Shown: positions 19,861 through 29,866, counted from the stretch's first letter. The stretch: DNA of 64,000 bases from Methylobacillus glycogenes JCM 2850 (GCF_000617925.1 NZ_BAMT01000012.1:1-64000), one strand, 5' to 3'. Made by a program: numbers and translations. Notes: generated from the letters alone by a model not told the origin.

Positions 19861-21393
19861 ATGGGCAGGTTATTCTGGAAATTCTTTTTCTTCTTTTTGC
19901 TGGCGCAAATGACCTCTATTGTCGGCGTCAGCCTGTTCTTCTGGTTTTCTGCACACCAGGATAGCCAACGTCTGGAGCGCGAGTTCCGCAGTGGCCCCAC
20001 CGCCATGGCCTTGCTGGATGCTGCCGCGCAAACCCTGCACCACGGCGGTGAATCGGCCTTGCAAAACCTGCTGCAGCAATGGGCAAGCAAGCCCATGTCA
20101 CAAGTTTATGCCGTGGATGAACAAGGCAATGAGCTACTTCATAGACCAGTGCCGCCGCATATGTTGCAGATGCTGGATAAGCTGGAGAGCCATAAAGCCA
20201 TCCTCAAGGAAGGTGGTGCGGATGGTAAATCCTTGCGTCTGTTTGTCCCCAGTTGGCCTGGGCCTGGGCAGGATAATCATCCTCCGCCTTTCCTTGGCAA
20301 GGACAAGGATGGAAGGCCGCTTATGCATGGCCCAGATATGCTCGGGCCAGGCATGGGGCCAGATCATCTAGGGCCGCCGCGTCTGGGGTCTTCACATATA
20401 GGTCCGGCACATATGGGACCGCCACCGCATCGTGGTCCTATGTTCCCCTGGAACCCGGTCTGGGCTGGGCTGATCGTCAGCCTGATATTTGCGGGTCTGC
20501 TGGCCTGGTATATCTCTAAACCCATCAAGCAGTTAAGTGCCGCTTTTCAGCGCGCTGCCAGTGGCAATCTCAAGGATAAAATCAGCCCGGTCATGGGCAG
20601 GCGCAGTGATGAACTTGCCGACCTGGGCCTGGGCTTTGACCGCATGGCCGAGCATCTGGATGCCTTGATGCAGGGACAAAAGCGCCTCTTGCATTACGTA
20701 TCGCATGAAATGCGCTCACCACTGGCCCGCTTGCAGGTGGGCATAGGCCTGGCCAAGCAAAACCCAGACAAGCTGGATGCCACGCTGGACAGGATAGAGA
20801 TGGAATCCGAGCGCATGGATAAATTGCTAGGCGAAGTGCTGGAGTTGTCGCGCCTGGAGTCGGGCATGATGGCGCTACGGCGTGAAAAAGTCGTGTTTAG
20901 AGAGTTGCTGGAAGGAGTGGTGGAAGATGCGCGCTTTGAGGCCAGTGCCAAGCACATTCATATCATCAGTGCCTTTGACCAGGATGCTGGTGAACCTGCG
21001 CAGCAGGAGAGTGACCAGAATGCAGCCTTAAATGCCACGCTGGAAATTCAGCCCGACCTGGTCTATCGCGCGATTGAGAACGTCTTACGCAATGCACTCA
21101 AGTACAGCCCGGATTACAGTGAAGTACAGCTGCAAGCCCGGCTAGAGCCTGGCCGGGTGGTGGTCTCTATTCTGGATAGAGGGGCGGGCATTCCGGAAAC
21201 CGAGCTGGAACAGATATTTCAGCCCTTCTACCGCGCAGATAGCTATGGCAGCGTGGCAGGGCATGGCTTGGGTCTGGCGATTACCAAGCAAGTCATGGAC
21301 TTGCACAGCGGCGAGATCAAGGTGTTTAACCGCATAGGCGGGGGCTTGCAGGTGGAATTGGCGCTGCCGTTCACCCCCCATGCCACTGTCTAG
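19861..21393 (+). CDS. Sensor histidine kinase, CpxA-like, with His/Met-rich periplasmic insert
   Basis: A 510-residue inner-membrane kinase. Membrane helix 1 (about 5-28), periplasmic sensor (about 30-200), helix 2 (about 202-222), HAMP (about 220-275), H-box LHYVSHEMRSPLARLQ with the phosphorylated His near 283, N-box ENVLRNALKYSP, and DRGAGIP plus GHGLGLAI of the ATPase. The oddity is residues about 145-200: a stretch of G, P, M and H with repeated GP-x-H/M-x-GP units (MHGPDMLGPGMGPDHLG, then SSHIGPAHMGPPPHRGP). Such segments can bind copper or other soft metals; that is inference. Partner of the regulator just upstream. Confidence 0.92.
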   Translation: MGRLFWKFFFFFLLAQMTSIVGVSLFFWFSAHQDSQRLEREFRSGPTAMALLDAAAQTLHHGGESALQNLLQQWASKPMSQVYAVDEQGNELLHRPVPPHMLQMLDKLESHKAILKEGGADGKSLRLFVPSWPGPGQDNHPPPFLGKDKDGRPLMHGPDMLGPGMGPDHLGPPRLGSSHIGPAHMGPPPHRGPMFPWNPVWAGLIVSLIFAGLLAWYISKPIKQLSAAFQRAASGNLKDKISPVMGRRSDELADLGLGFDRMAEHLDALMQGQKRLLHYVSHEMRSPLARLQVGIGLAKQNPDKLDATLDRIEMESERMDKLLGEVLELSRLESGMMALRREKVVFRELLEGVVEDARFEASAKHIHIISAFDQDAGEPAQQESDQNAALNATLEIQPDLVYRAIENVLRNALKYSPDYSEVQLQARLEPGRVVVSILDRGAGIPETELEQIFQPFYRADSYGSVAGHGLGLAITKQVMDLHSGEIKVFNRIGGGLQVELALPFTPHATV

Positions 21394-22617
21394 GGCTGGG
21401 CAGTTTCCGCTAGCCAGTGCGCAAACAAATCGCGGTAAGCCTGTATGCCGGCCTTGAGTGGGTAGCGTTGCAAAATAGTGGCACGTGCTGCATCACGTAA
21501 CGCCTGCATTTGGTCAGGGTGGGCAAACACGCGGTCTATGGCATCGGCAATCTCCCGCTCAGAGAAGAAATCCACCAACAGGCCATTTTCACCATCGACA
21601 ATCACTTCTTCCACAGGGGCTGTGCGTGAGCCTATCACCAGGCAGCCGCTGGACATGGCTTCCAGCATGGACCATGACAGCACAAAGGGCACGGTCAGGT
21701 AAATATGGGCAGTTGATATCTGCAACACACGCAGGTATTGCTGATAAGGGATTTTGCCGAGGAAATGCACACGGCTTAAATCGAGTTTGCCTTGTAGTTC
21801 TGCCAGCATCTGACCACGATACGTCTCACCTGCGGGCAGTTTGCGCCCATAGCTCACATCGTCACCGCCTATGATCAACACGCGGCAGTTGGGCCGTCTT
21901 TGCAATATTTCTGGCAGCGCCGCATGAATACATGAAAACCGCGGTAAGGCTCCAAATTACGTGAGACATAGGTAATGACTTCATCCTTGCGGGTTAAAGT
22001 CAGGCCGGAATCCAGTCTGACCCAAGCCGCAGGGTCGGGGCTGGCCGCATCGGTATTGATGCCTTCGTGTATCAGGTGAATCTTGTCGCGATACACCGCC
22101 GGGTAGAGATTGCGCTGCCAGTGGGTGGGCTGATGCCAGCATCGGCAGCCTCCAGCGATAACAGATTGGTAATGTTCTTGCTGCGTATGCGCAGCAGGTC
22201 ATCCAGCACCAGGGGATATTCCGGGTCAAATCCGGCATCCGCGCCCTGGGTGTGATAGAAAAACTCAAAGAAGGTCAGCAGCGGCACCTGGGGGAAAATA
22301 TCCTTGGGGAAGATGGCTTCACCCCAGCCCATATGCGCGACGATGATGTCGGGTTGGTAGCCACGCTCCTTGAGTTGCAGCAGTGCACGTGCAGCGCTCT
22401 GGCCGCGGATAATGTGGTTTTCCACAGCGGCGAGATAGCCATGTACACCGGGTGTGTTATCCCGTGCGGGTTTATATTCCACGCGCTGCACGCCAGACAT
22501 GCCAGGCGCATGTGGCTCGCACAGGCTGAGCACCTGGTGCTGCTCTTCATCAATCAGGGCCTGGGCAATATGGCGGAACTGCCCAGGAAAATTCTGGTGG
22601 ATGAAAAGAATCTTCAT
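21390..22617 (-). CDS. Glycosyltransferase family 4 protein (two frameshifts)
   Basis: About 409 residues when restored. The N-terminal half begins MKILFIHQNFPGQFRHIAQA and includes DIIVAHMGWGEAIFP; the C-terminal half has the GT4/GT1 nucleotide-sugar region (VPFVLSWSMLEAMSSGCLVI, then TAPVEEVIVDGENGLLVDFF). Breaks near 22127 (one C lost, restoring SPTHWQRNLYPAVYRDKI) and near 21920 (one G lost, restoring RALPEILQRRPNCRVLI) are each repaired by one base. It starts two bases after ychJ, so it belongs to the prfC-ychJ operon. The sugar donor and acceptor are unknown. Its stop overlaps the end of the convergent kinase gene by four bases. Confidence 0.88.
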
Positions 22618-22619
22618 GC

Positions 22620-23036
22620 TTAATCCGTTATGAATTGGCCATCGAGATAAAGCCAGTGCCCGGTCTGACGTATAAAGCGGCTGAGCTCATGCAGTTTTTC
22701 TGCCTTGCCTTGCACTTTGTAACGCGCAATGAATTCCACCTCTGCCTCCTCATCATTGGCATCAGTCAGTGCGCCATGACGCACAATCTTTAATCCCAGC
22801 CATTTGATGGGCTGATCTTGCTCCAGATTGAGGATGGTGGGGCGGGTGGAAGGGTGCCAGGTCCGCAGCAGATAATCTTCCAGCCCCAGGGTGTAGGCGG
22901 TATAGCGAGAGCGCATCAAGGCCTCGGCACTGGGGGCGGCCTGACCTGCATGCCAGCGGCCGCAGCAGCGGCCATAGGGCAGGTCATGGCCACAAGGGCA
23001 GGGCTGGCGTTCAAGCTGAGTAGGCTCTGGCTTCAT
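22620..23036 (-). CDS. ychJ: YchJ family protein with SEC-C motif
   Basis: A 138-residue protein of the YchJ/UPF0225 family. The N-terminal zinc-binding SEC-C motif is CPCG...CCGR (residues 13-27). It is followed by an NTF2-like domain beginning PSAEALMRSRYTAYTLG with WHPSTRP and VEFIARYK. Function is not established. The start lies five bases after the prfC stop; co-transcription is likely. Confidence 0.92.
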   Translation of the reverse strand: MKPEPTQLERQPCPCGHDLPYGRCCGRWHAGQAAPSAEALMRSRYTAYTLGLEDYLLRTWHPSTRPTILNLEQDQPIKWLGLKIVRHGALTDANDEEAEVEFIARYKVQGKAEKLHELSRFIRQTGHWLYLDGQFITD

Positions 23037-23041
23037 GCGCC

Positions 23042-24616
23042 TTAGAATATCTCACGCGTCTCGAGGAATTCAATATCCGGGTAACGCTCCTGCGCCATTT
23101 GCAGGTTGACGCGGTTAGGCGCGAGGTAGACATATTCTTCGTTGCCATCCAGCGCCACATTGAAGCCATATTTGTCGGCTATCGCCTTCAGGTCGGCATC
23201 CGAGCCGCGCAGCCAGCGTGCGGTAGCGCAATCAAAGGATTCAAACACTACGTCCACGCCGTATTCGTGCTCCAGGCGGTGGGCAACTACGTCAAACTGC
23301 AAGATACCCACGGCACCCAGAATCATGTCGTTGGACATCAGCGGACGGAACAATTGCGATGCGCCTTCTTCTGCCAGTTGCTGCAAACCCTTTTGCAGTT
23401 GCTTCATCTTCAGCGGGTTTTTCAGGCGTGCGCGGCGGAAGAATTCCGGCGCAAAAGACGGGATGCCGATGAACTTGAGTTCTTCGCCCTCGCTGAAGGT
23501 ATCACCGAGCTTGACCGTGCCGTGATTGGGAATGCCGATGATATCCCCGGCAAAGGCTTCGTCGGTGGTGTTTCTATCTTGCGCCATAAAGGTAATGGCA
23601 TTGTTCACCGCCAGCATCTTGCCGCTGGCCACTTGCTTGATTTTCATGCCACGCTCAAAACGGCCAGAGCAAACGCGCAGGAAGGCAATGCGGTCGCGGT
23701 GCTTGGGGTCCATATTGGCCTGGATTTTGAACACAAAGCCGGAGAATTTTTCTTCGCTGGGGGCCACGCTGCGGCTGGCGGTGCTGCGTACCAGCGGGGC
23801 AGGTGAAAGCTCTACCACGGCATCCAGCAGCGATTGCACGCCAAAATTGTTGATGGCAGAACCAAAGAACACTGGAGTCTGTTTGCCTGCGAGGTAGGCC
23901 GCTTTGTCAAAGGTGTTGGAGGCACCGCGCACCAGTTCTACGTCTATACGCAATTCCTCAGCCTGACGGCCTATCAACTCATCCAGCCTGGGGTTATCCA
24001 AACCCTTGATGGTTTCTGAGGTGCCTTTTTCCGCATGCGGGTCAAAGAAAGAAATGGTGTCGTTGTAAAGGTGATACACGCCACGGAAGCTCTTGCCCAT
24101 GCCTATGGGCCAAGTCATGGGCGCGCATTGCATGCCCAGGGTAGATTCAATTTCATCCAGCAGCTCAATCGGTGCACGCGATTCGCGGTCCAGCTTGTTG
24201 ATGAAGGTGAGGATGGGCGTATCGCGCATGCGACAGACATTCAAGAGCTTGATGGTCTGCGCTTCTACACCGTTGACCGAGTCAATCACCATCACGGCCG
24301 AATCCACCGCAGTCAGTGTGCGGTAGGTATCTTCCGAGAAGTCATCGTGGCCTGGGGTGTCCAGCAAATTAATCATGTGTTCCCTATAAGGGAACTGCAT
24401 GACCGAGGAGGTCACCGAGATGCCGCGTTGCTTTTCCAGCTCCATCCAGTCCGAGGTGGCATGGCGGGCAGCCTTGCGGCCACGTACCTCACCCGCAACC
24501 TGAATGGCGCCACCAAACCAGAGCAGCTTTTCGGTCAGCGTGGTTTTACCCGCATCGGGGTGAGAGATGATCGCAAAGGTGCGACGTCTATGGATTTCTT
24601 CGTTGAAGCTGGACAT
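23042..24616 (-). CDS. prfC: Peptide chain release factor 3
   Basis: Translational GTPase RF3, which recycles RF1/RF2 after termination. 524 residues from the ATG at 24616, matching the usual length of about 529; an upstream in-frame ATG at 24691 would add 25 unusual residues. G1 [11 protein letters not shown]3 DTPGHDDF and G4 NKLDRE are intact, and the switch I region [20 protein letters not shown] is typical. The C-terminal domain ends in EFLETREIF. First gene of the prfC-ychJ-glycosyltransferase operon. Confidence 0.97.
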   Translation of the reverse strand: MSSFNEEIHRRRTFAIISHPDAGKTTLTEKLLWFGGAIQVAGEVRGRKAARHATSDWMELEKQRGISVTSSVMQFPYREHMINLLDTPGHDDFSEDTYRTLTAVDSAVMVIDSVNGVEAQTIKLLNVCRMRDTPILTFINKLDRESRAPIELLDEIESTLGMQCAPMTWPIGMGKSFRGVYHLYNDTISFFDPHAEKGTSETIKGLDNPRLDELIGRQAEELRIDVELVRGASNTFDKAAYLAGKQTPVFFGSAINNFGVQSLLDAVVELSPAPLVRSTASRSVAPSEEKFSGFVFKIQANMDPKHRDRIAFLRVCSGRFERGMKIKQVASGKMLAVNNAITFMAQDRNTTDEAFAGDIIGIPNHGTVKLGDTFSEGEELKFIGIPSFAPEFFRRARLKNPLKMKQLQKGLQQLAEEGASQLFRPLMSNDMILGAVGILQFDVVAHRLEHEYGVDVVFESFDCATARWLRGSDADLKAIADKYGFNVALDGNEEYVYLAPNRVNLQMAQERYPDIEFLETREIF

Positions 24617-25023
24617 GTCGTGATAATCAGGCTGAGCGCAAAGCCGCCATTTTACCTTTTTAGTGCCCTGATGACGCTGCATTTTGTGCAACTGTTATTC
24701 AATGCGCCAGCTTGTAGGCAAAAATGACATTTTTTACCTGAAAACCCGCAGGAATGCGTCATGACAAGTCGCTAAGAATCAAGCTGTCGGTGTAACATAC
24801 TATGACAAATGTCATACCATGCATGAAATGTTGTTTCCTATAATGATCGGCAGATTCATATTGGTCATGCATATTGATCTTCTGCCAAGGTATGGACCAA
24901 ATATAACTGTGCTCTGATCAAAATAAAGATTGTACAAAAGCAAGAACATACAAAGTGGTATCCAAGGTAGCCACTTGTCAGGGTTGTGATTAAACCGGGG
25001 TAATTAAATCAGGGTGCGGTATT
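24617..25023. other. Divergent promoter region, prfC and bphO
   Basis: About 400 bases without a gene. It holds the palindrome at 24801-24816 and two more TGACA copies (24725 and 24762, the latter within GTCATGAC). Confidence 0.5.
24801..24816. promoter_or_regulatory. Palindrome TATGAC-N4-GTCATA, possible operator
   Basis: Perfect 6-bp half-sites with a 4-base spacer, in the space between divergent prfC and the phytochrome operon, about 210 bases before bphO. The spacing resembles FNR/CRP-family sites but the half-sites do not match those consensus sequences. Confidence 0.4.
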
Positions 25024-25740
25024 TTGCAGAGTGACCAGAATCATGTGTTAGACATCTTGCCGCGTCTGAGGCAGGCCACCGCGGCATTGCACAGCGAGGT
25101 AGACAGCCTGGCCCCCCTGGGCCAGCCCAAGCCCAGCCTGGCGGATTATCTGGCGCAATTGCAATTCAATTATGTGTGGATGCGTGACTTGCAGGCAGCA
25201 TTGACCCTGGCGGGTCAATTACCCGCAGAGTGGCTGGCACACAATGCGCTATGCCTGCAGCAATTGCAGCAGGATTTGGCGGCGGCGGGCGTAGCCAATA
25301 TAGATAAGGCCAGCACAGGCACTGCCAACAATGACAAGGCAGACGATGCCATCACGCAAAGCGCGGCTCATTTATCCCATGCACTTCCGCACGCGCTGGC
25401 TTTACCGCAAGGCCTAGGTGCCAGTTGGGGGGCGCAATACGTTATTGAAGGTTCTTTCCTCGGCAGCAGCGTGCTGTATCAGCGCCTGCGTCCCAGCTTG
25501 CCTTTAGATTGCCCCATGGTGTTTTTCAGCGCCAGACACGCCAGCACGGGCGAGCGCTGGCGCAGTTTCAAGCAGGCGCTTGAGTCCCACCTCTTAAGCG
25601 ATACCATGACGCAGCAATCACGCCTGCGTGAGGCCGAGCAGGGGGCCAAAGCCGCTTTTGCTCATTTCCTGAATATCCTGCAGGCGCAGCCTGCTATGGC
25701 AAGTGCTAAGGCAAGTGATGAACGCCAGCGTTACGCTTGA
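25024..25740 (+). CDS. bphO: Bacterial heme oxygenase of the phytochrome operon
   Basis: A 238-residue protein of the HemeO/BphO family that opens heme to biliverdin, the chromophore for the next gene. The N-terminus (ILPRLRQATAALHSEVDSLA) carries the proximal heme His in T-A-A-L-H. The Gly-rich distal helix region reads GASWGAQYVIEGSFLGSSVL. An insertion at about 95-115 (Ala, Asn, Asp, Lys) is low in complexity. The start is TTG, which gives the usual distance to the proximal His. Its end overlaps the start of bphP by 23 bases, so they are translationally coupled. Confidence 0.9.
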   Translation: MQSDQNHVLDILPRLRQATAALHSEVDSLAPLGQPKPSLADYLAQLQFNYVWMRDLQAALTLAGQLPAEWLAHNALCLQQLQQDLAAAGVANIDKASTGTANNDKADDAITQSAAHLSHALPHALALPQGLGASWGAQYVIEGSFLGSSVLYQRLRPSLPLDCPMVFFSARHASTGERWRSFKQALESHLLSDTMTQQSRLREAEQGAKAAFAHFLNILQAQPAMASAKASDERQRYA

Positions 25741-27892
25741 TAACTGCGATCAGGAACCTATCCATATCCCTGGGCTGATTCAGCCGCATGGGGTGCTGCT
25801 GGCCATAGATCTGCAAGGCAGGCTCACGCATTACAGCATTGGGGCAGAGGCAGTACTGGGCGACTTGCCCGCGTTGGGCGAGGTGCTGGCCGAGCAGCAT
25901 TTAACCCGCGCTCATGATGGCTATGTGCTGATTGCTGAATACTGGCAGGCCGTGCTGGATGGCGAAAGCTTCACCCAGACCCATGAGCTGAATATACAAG
26001 GCCATGGTCAGAAGTTTGACCTGGTGCTGCATGTAAACCAAGGGCTGGTGATTGCCGAGTTTGAATTACGGCTGGTCAATGATAAAAGCATCAACATTTA
26101 TTCGCTCAAGGCGCAAAAGGCCATCAATGGCATCAAGAGCCAGCGCAGCATAGATGCGGTGCTGCATGTGGCGGCGCAGGAGTTCCGCGTCTTGACAGGC
26201 TTTGATCGGGTCATGGCCTATCGCTTCCGCCATGATGGCAGCGGCGATATCGTTGCCGAAGCCAAGCGTGAAGACCTGGATAGCCTGGTGGGGCGTAGAT
26301 ACCCGGCCAGTGATATTCCGGCGCAGGCCAGGCGCTTATATATAGAAAACACCTTGCGCCTGATTGTTGATGTGGGCAGTCAACCCGTGCCGGTGATCAA
26401 GGCCGCAGACACGCCGCCACTGGATATGAGCCGCAGCATGTTGCGTAGTGTTTCACCCATTCATATTGAATATCTGCGCAATATGGGGGTGCATGCCTCC
26501 ATGAGCGTTTCTATTGTGCTGAATGGCAAGCTCTGGGGCATGATGGCCTGCCACCATATGACAGCGCATCAGGTGCCTTATTCCATACGCATGGCCTGTG
26601 ATGTGTTGTGCATGATCTTGGCCAGCACGGTACAGCAACTGGAAACCCATAGCATTGCAGCCAGACAGGTGGCGAGCGCCAAGCAACGTGCCGACCTGGT
26701 GATGCGCTTTGCCGAGGCCGATGAATTATCCACGGTGCTGTTTTCCAGCTTGGAGCAATTACGTGAAGTGATTGCCTGTGATGCCATGGTGCTGAGCTAT
26801 GGCCGCAAGATTCATGCGGCTGAAGGCGCACCCACCACACTGGCGCGCCAGTTGGTGCAATGGCTCAATGATGGCATGGACAAGACCGATTTCTACCATG
26901 CCTCTGCGCTGGAGCAGGTGCCCGAGGAATTGCATGCGGAAATGGCGGATTTTTGCGGCATTCTGGCCATCAATATCGATAAGGTGAATGCCAGCTGGAT
27001 CATTCTGCTGCGCCGTGAACAGATACATACCATCAACTGGGGCGGCAAGCCGGAAAAGAACTATGTCCCCGGCCCCTTGGGGCCAAGGCTGACACCGCGC
27101 GGCTCGTTTGAGGAATGGAAGGAAACCGTCAAGGGCCAATGCGAACCCTGGAGCACGGCAGACCTCAATGATGCGCGTGACTTGCAGCATGAGCTGTTAA
27201 AAGTGTGCAATGCGCGCAATGCAGAAACCGAGCGTACGCGCATTCAATTAATGGCGGTGCTGGGGCATGATCTGCGTGACCCGCTGAATTCAATCAGCAT
27301 GGCAGCGCAGTTAATGGAGATGCAATCTGGCTCCTCACGCATGAGTGAGCGTATCAAGAACTCCAGCGGCCGTATGCAGCGTTTGGTGACCCAGGTGCTG
27401 GATATGACCAGGCTACAAACCGGGCTGGGGCTGAATCTGGTATTCAATGAAATTGATGTTTCTGCCTTGCTCAGCGATCTGGTCGAGGAAAACCTCACGG
27501 CCTACCCGGATGTGGCGGTACGCACTTATATTGAACCCATGGTGATGGCGCAGATTGATAGTGACCGTGTGTCGCAGGTGATTTCCAATCTGCTCAGCAA
27601 TGCCCGCCATCATGGTGAATTGGCGGGTGGCGTGACGGTGAAGTTACGTAGCGAACCACAGCTATTGCATATCAGCGTGCATAATAGCGGCCAGCCTATC
27701 GCTGATGATATTGTTGATGTGCTGTTCAACCCTTTCAAGCGCCAGGCATTGCCCAATGCACGCAATCGTAATGGTTTGGGCCTGGGCTTGTATATCGCCA
27801 ATGAGATTGTCAGAGGTCATGGCGGGGTAATCAGCTATCGCTTTGAAAATGGCGAAATTGTGTTCAATGTCGAATTGCCGCTACAGCGGTAA
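25718..27892 (+). CDS. bphP: Bacteriophytochrome histidine kinase
   Basis: Red/far-red light sensor kinase, 724 residues, with no membrane segment. PAS2 domain with the biliverdin-binding Cys10 (MNASVTLDNCDQEPIHIPG), GAF domain with the PASDIP motif near 198, PHY domain with the PRxSF-type tongue (TPRGSFEEW near 468), then HisKA with H-box LGHDLRDPLN near 514, N-box SNLLSNARHHG and GLGLGLYIANEIVRGHGG. All key residues for chromophore attachment and phosphotransfer are intact. The start at 25718 has AAGG upstream; an upstream in-frame start would add five residues. The response regulator follows after 15 bases. Confidence 0.96.
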   Translation: MNASVTLDNCDQEPIHIPGLIQPHGVLLAIDLQGRLTHYSIGAEAVLGDLPALGEVLAEQHLTRAHDGYVLIAEYWQAVLDGESFTQTHELNIQGHGQKFDLVLHVNQGLVIAEFELRLVNDKSINIYSLKAQKAINGIKSQRSIDAVLHVAAQEFRVLTGFDRVMAYRFRHDGSGDIVAEAKREDLDSLVGRRYPASDIPAQARRLYIENTLRLIVDVGSQPVPVIKAADTPPLDMSRSMLRSVSPIHIEYLRNMGVHASMSVSIVLNGKLWGMMACHHMTAHQVPYSIRMACDVLCMILASTVQQLETHSIAARQVASAKQRADLVMRFAEADELSTVLFSSLEQLREVIACDAMVLSYGRKIHAAEGAPTTLARQLVQWLNDGMDKTDFYHASALEQVPEELHAEMADFCGILAINIDKVNASWIILLRREQIHTINWGGKPEKNYVPGPLGPRLTPRGSFEEWKETVKGQCEPWSTADLNDARDLQHELLKVCNARNAETERTRIQLMAVLGHDLRDPLNSISMAAQLMEMQSGSSRMSERIKNSSGRMQRLVTQVLDMTRLQTGLGLNLVFNEIDVSALLSDLVEENLTAYPDVAVRTYIEPMVMAQIDSDRVSQVISNLLSNARHHGELAGGVTVKLRSEPQLLHISVHNSGQPIADDIVDVLFNPFKRQALPNARNRNGLGLGLYIANEIVRGHGGVISYRFENGEIVFNVELPLQR

Positions 27893-27907
27893 TGAGGGGA
27901 TAGAGGT

Positions 27908-28276
27908 TTGAGTGAGCAGGCTAAAAAAGTATTGATTGTCGAGGATTATCAGGCGGCAGCCGAGACTTTTGTGGAGTTGTTGGAGATGCTGGGCTGTGAG
28001 GCCGAATATGTCATGTCCGGGGCTGACGCGCGTGCCGCAGTTGCAGAGCAGGATTACGCCATCGTGTTCATGGATCTCAACCTGCCGGATATTTCAGGCC
28101 TGGCCCTGGTCAATGAATTACGTGACTCTCTGGCAGCGGAGCGCATGCCGCGTTTTGTCGCCGTCAGCGGCTTTGCGCAGGCAGATATAGCAACAGAAAA
28201 CCGTGCCGCTTTTGATTTCTATCTGGAAAAGCCTCTGGATATAGGCCGCCTAGATCATATTTTGCAGGCCAGCTAG
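27908..28276 (+). CDS. Single-domain response regulator of the phytochrome operon
   Basis: A 122-residue stand-alone receiver domain. Acidic pair E-D in LIVEDYQ (11-12), phospho-acceptor D in IVFMDLNLPDISG near 56, S in AVSGFAQ and K in YLEKPLD. The start is TTG with GAGGGGATAGAGG upstream. No output domain, so it must act on a partner or pass phosphate on, as expected of Cph1/BphP partner regulators. Confidence 0.93.
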   Translation: MSEQAKKVLIVEDYQAAAETFVELLEMLGCEAEYVMSGADARAAVAEQDYAIVFMDLNLPDISGLALVNELRDSLAAERMPRFVAVSGFAQADIATENRAAFDFYLEKPLDIGRLDHILQAS

Positions 28277-28292
28277 TGCCGTCAATTGATTC

Positions 28293-29064
28293 ATGAACTC
28301 AAGCCAGAAACCCAGCACCCTCTCTAAACCAGATACGCTCAAGCCTGAGCAAACGGATGTGCTCTCTGCGGCTGAGCACGGACAGATCAATCTCGACAAC
28401 CATATTAATCCGGAAAACCAGAACCACTGGGTAATTGCAGGCATCAAGCATGAGATTTTCATGCGCGTGTTTCCTTCGCTGCGGCACGGGCTGGTTGGCC
28501 CTATCTCAATTGCCCGCATGAGCATTTCCATCGTGCGCCGTCTGCTGGCACGCGGTGATGCCAGCCTGACCTCGCTCAATGAGCCTGTGGAACGTATAGA
28601 TCAGCAGTTGGCTGAGGCAGTGCTGGGCATACGGAATTTGCAGAATTGGGAGCCAGGCAGCAAGCCGCAAACGCAACAGCTGGTAGAGATCATCAGTGAA
28701 GGCATGGCTTGATGACTGCACCGCTCGCCATGCGTGAAATTGTGCTGGATTACGTGACGGATGCCAGCGCAGCAGAACAGAGCGTTAGCAACCCTTCGGC
28801 ATTGCTTTATACCTGGCTAGGCGTGTTGTGCTATTTCCAGGATAGCCTGCAACAAGCTGCACACTCAATATCGTGTTGCAAGCGCAATCGCTGACGGTGC
28901 GGCACGATGTCAGCGCAGCATCCAACGCGCGTGCAAGCGGTAGGGCGGCTAACGCCAAGGTCATTGCCAGGGCCATAGACAAGGATGCGCTGGTGGCCTT
29001 GGCCAGTGCAGGTGATTTTGCCTTGAGCTTACAGTCAGATGGCCTACAACTGACCTGGGACTAA
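28293..29064 (+). CDS. Histidine-kinase-like (DHp plus degenerate ATPase) protein, fragmented
   Basis: Three pieces follow the response regulator. 28293-28712 (139 residues) has an H-box-like LRHGLVGPISIARMSISIV with a helical hairpin, like a DHp phosphotransfer domain. 28712-28894 starts on an ATGA overlap (MTAPLAMREIVLDYV, then LLYTWLGVLCYFQDSLQQAA). A frame break near 28870 (one C) leads into 28880-29064 (NIVLQAQSLTVRHDV to LQLTWD), an ATPase-like beta region without a glycine box. Restoring one T near 28710 as well would give a single 257-residue protein like ChpT-type phosphotransferases. Two coupled genes is the alternative. Role as phosphorelay partner of the phytochrome is inference. 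Confidence 0.6.
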
Positions 29065-29101
29065 GGTGAGTCAGGCCTTAACCAGGCCATTTCAGCCGGG
29101 T

Positions 29102-29144
29102 CATTTCTTAGTCATATCCATTTCTTAGCCAGGCCATTTCTTAG
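29102..29144. repeat. Three short direct repeats CATTTCTTAG
   Basis: Copies at 29102-29111, 29119-29128 and 29135-29144, between the phytochrome operon and the convergent Crp/Fnr gene, the last overlapping that gene's stop. Confidence 0.45.
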
Positions 29145-29866
29145 CAGAGCAGGGGTCTGGGCTTGATCGGGGTGCTGTAATAATCCGCCAGGCTGGCCAG
29201 CATATGCTCGTCATATATCGTCAAAGCGTTGTTATCTATGCTGTGCAGGCCGAGCTTTTCCAGCTTGCGCAAGGTTTTGTTGGTATGCGCCAGCGATAAA
29301 CCCAGAGCATCGGCAATCTCTTGCTGGGTCAAAGGGAAGGGAATGGTCTTGCCGGGAATCGGGTAGATGGCCTTGTAGCGTTTGTATAAATGCAGCAGCA
29401 ACATGGCCACGCGCTCCAAACCATTGCGCGCGCCTACATTGACCAGATTGTCATCCACAATTTTCTCTTCCTGCGCGCACAGCCAGGTGATGTCATACGC
29501 CAAGGCCGGGTGTTTTTCATACAACTGCCAGAGTTGCTGACGGTTAAGCTCGCACAGGGTGACTGGTGTCAGCGCCTGCACATTGTTATTGCTGATATCC
29601 AGCAAGTTTTGCTGCAAGCCTATGATATCGCCAGGAAAAAGAAAATTCAGAATCTGCCGATTGCCATTTTTGAGGGTTTGGTGACGGAAAGCCCAGCCAT
29701 CCATCAAGGTGTATAGCTGCGTCGGGGTAACACCTTCTTCAATGATCATCTTGCCTGCCGCCAAATGGACATCCCTGAGTTTCAAGGCCTTGATAAAGGT
29801 CAGTTCCTCGGCAGTGTTGCGCTTAAAGCTGGCTTGCTGGCGCAGATACTGGCTTAAATCATCCAT
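29141..29866 (-). CDS. Crp/Fnr family transcription regulator
   Basis: A 241-residue regulator: cyclic-nucleotide-type beta-barrel (about 20-140), long dimer helix, and winged helix with recognition helix LTQQEIADALGLSLAHTNKTLRKLEKLG (about 180-207). The Fnr iron-sulfur cysteines are absent, and the cAMP-binding R-S/T pattern is not evident, so the signal is unknown. It is convergent with the phytochrome operon; regulation of that operon cannot be inferred. Confidence 0.9.
   Translation of the reverse strand: MDDLSQYLRQQASFKRNTAEELTFIKALKLRDVHLAAGKMIIEEGVTPTQLYTLMDGWAFRHQTLKNGNRQILNFLFPGDIIGLQQNLLDISNNNVQALTPVTLCELNRQQLWQLYEKHPALAYDITWLCAQEEKIVDDNLVNVGARNGLERVAMLLLHLYKRYKAIYPIPGKTIPFPLTQQEIADALGLSLAHTNKTLRKLEKLGLHSIDNNALTIYDEHMLASLADYYSTPIKPRPLLC

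Noticed and set aside
29102-29144. CRISPR-like spacing of CATTTCTTAG repeats
   Set aside because: Only three copies of ten bases with 6-7 base gaps, no cas genes; not a CRISPR array.
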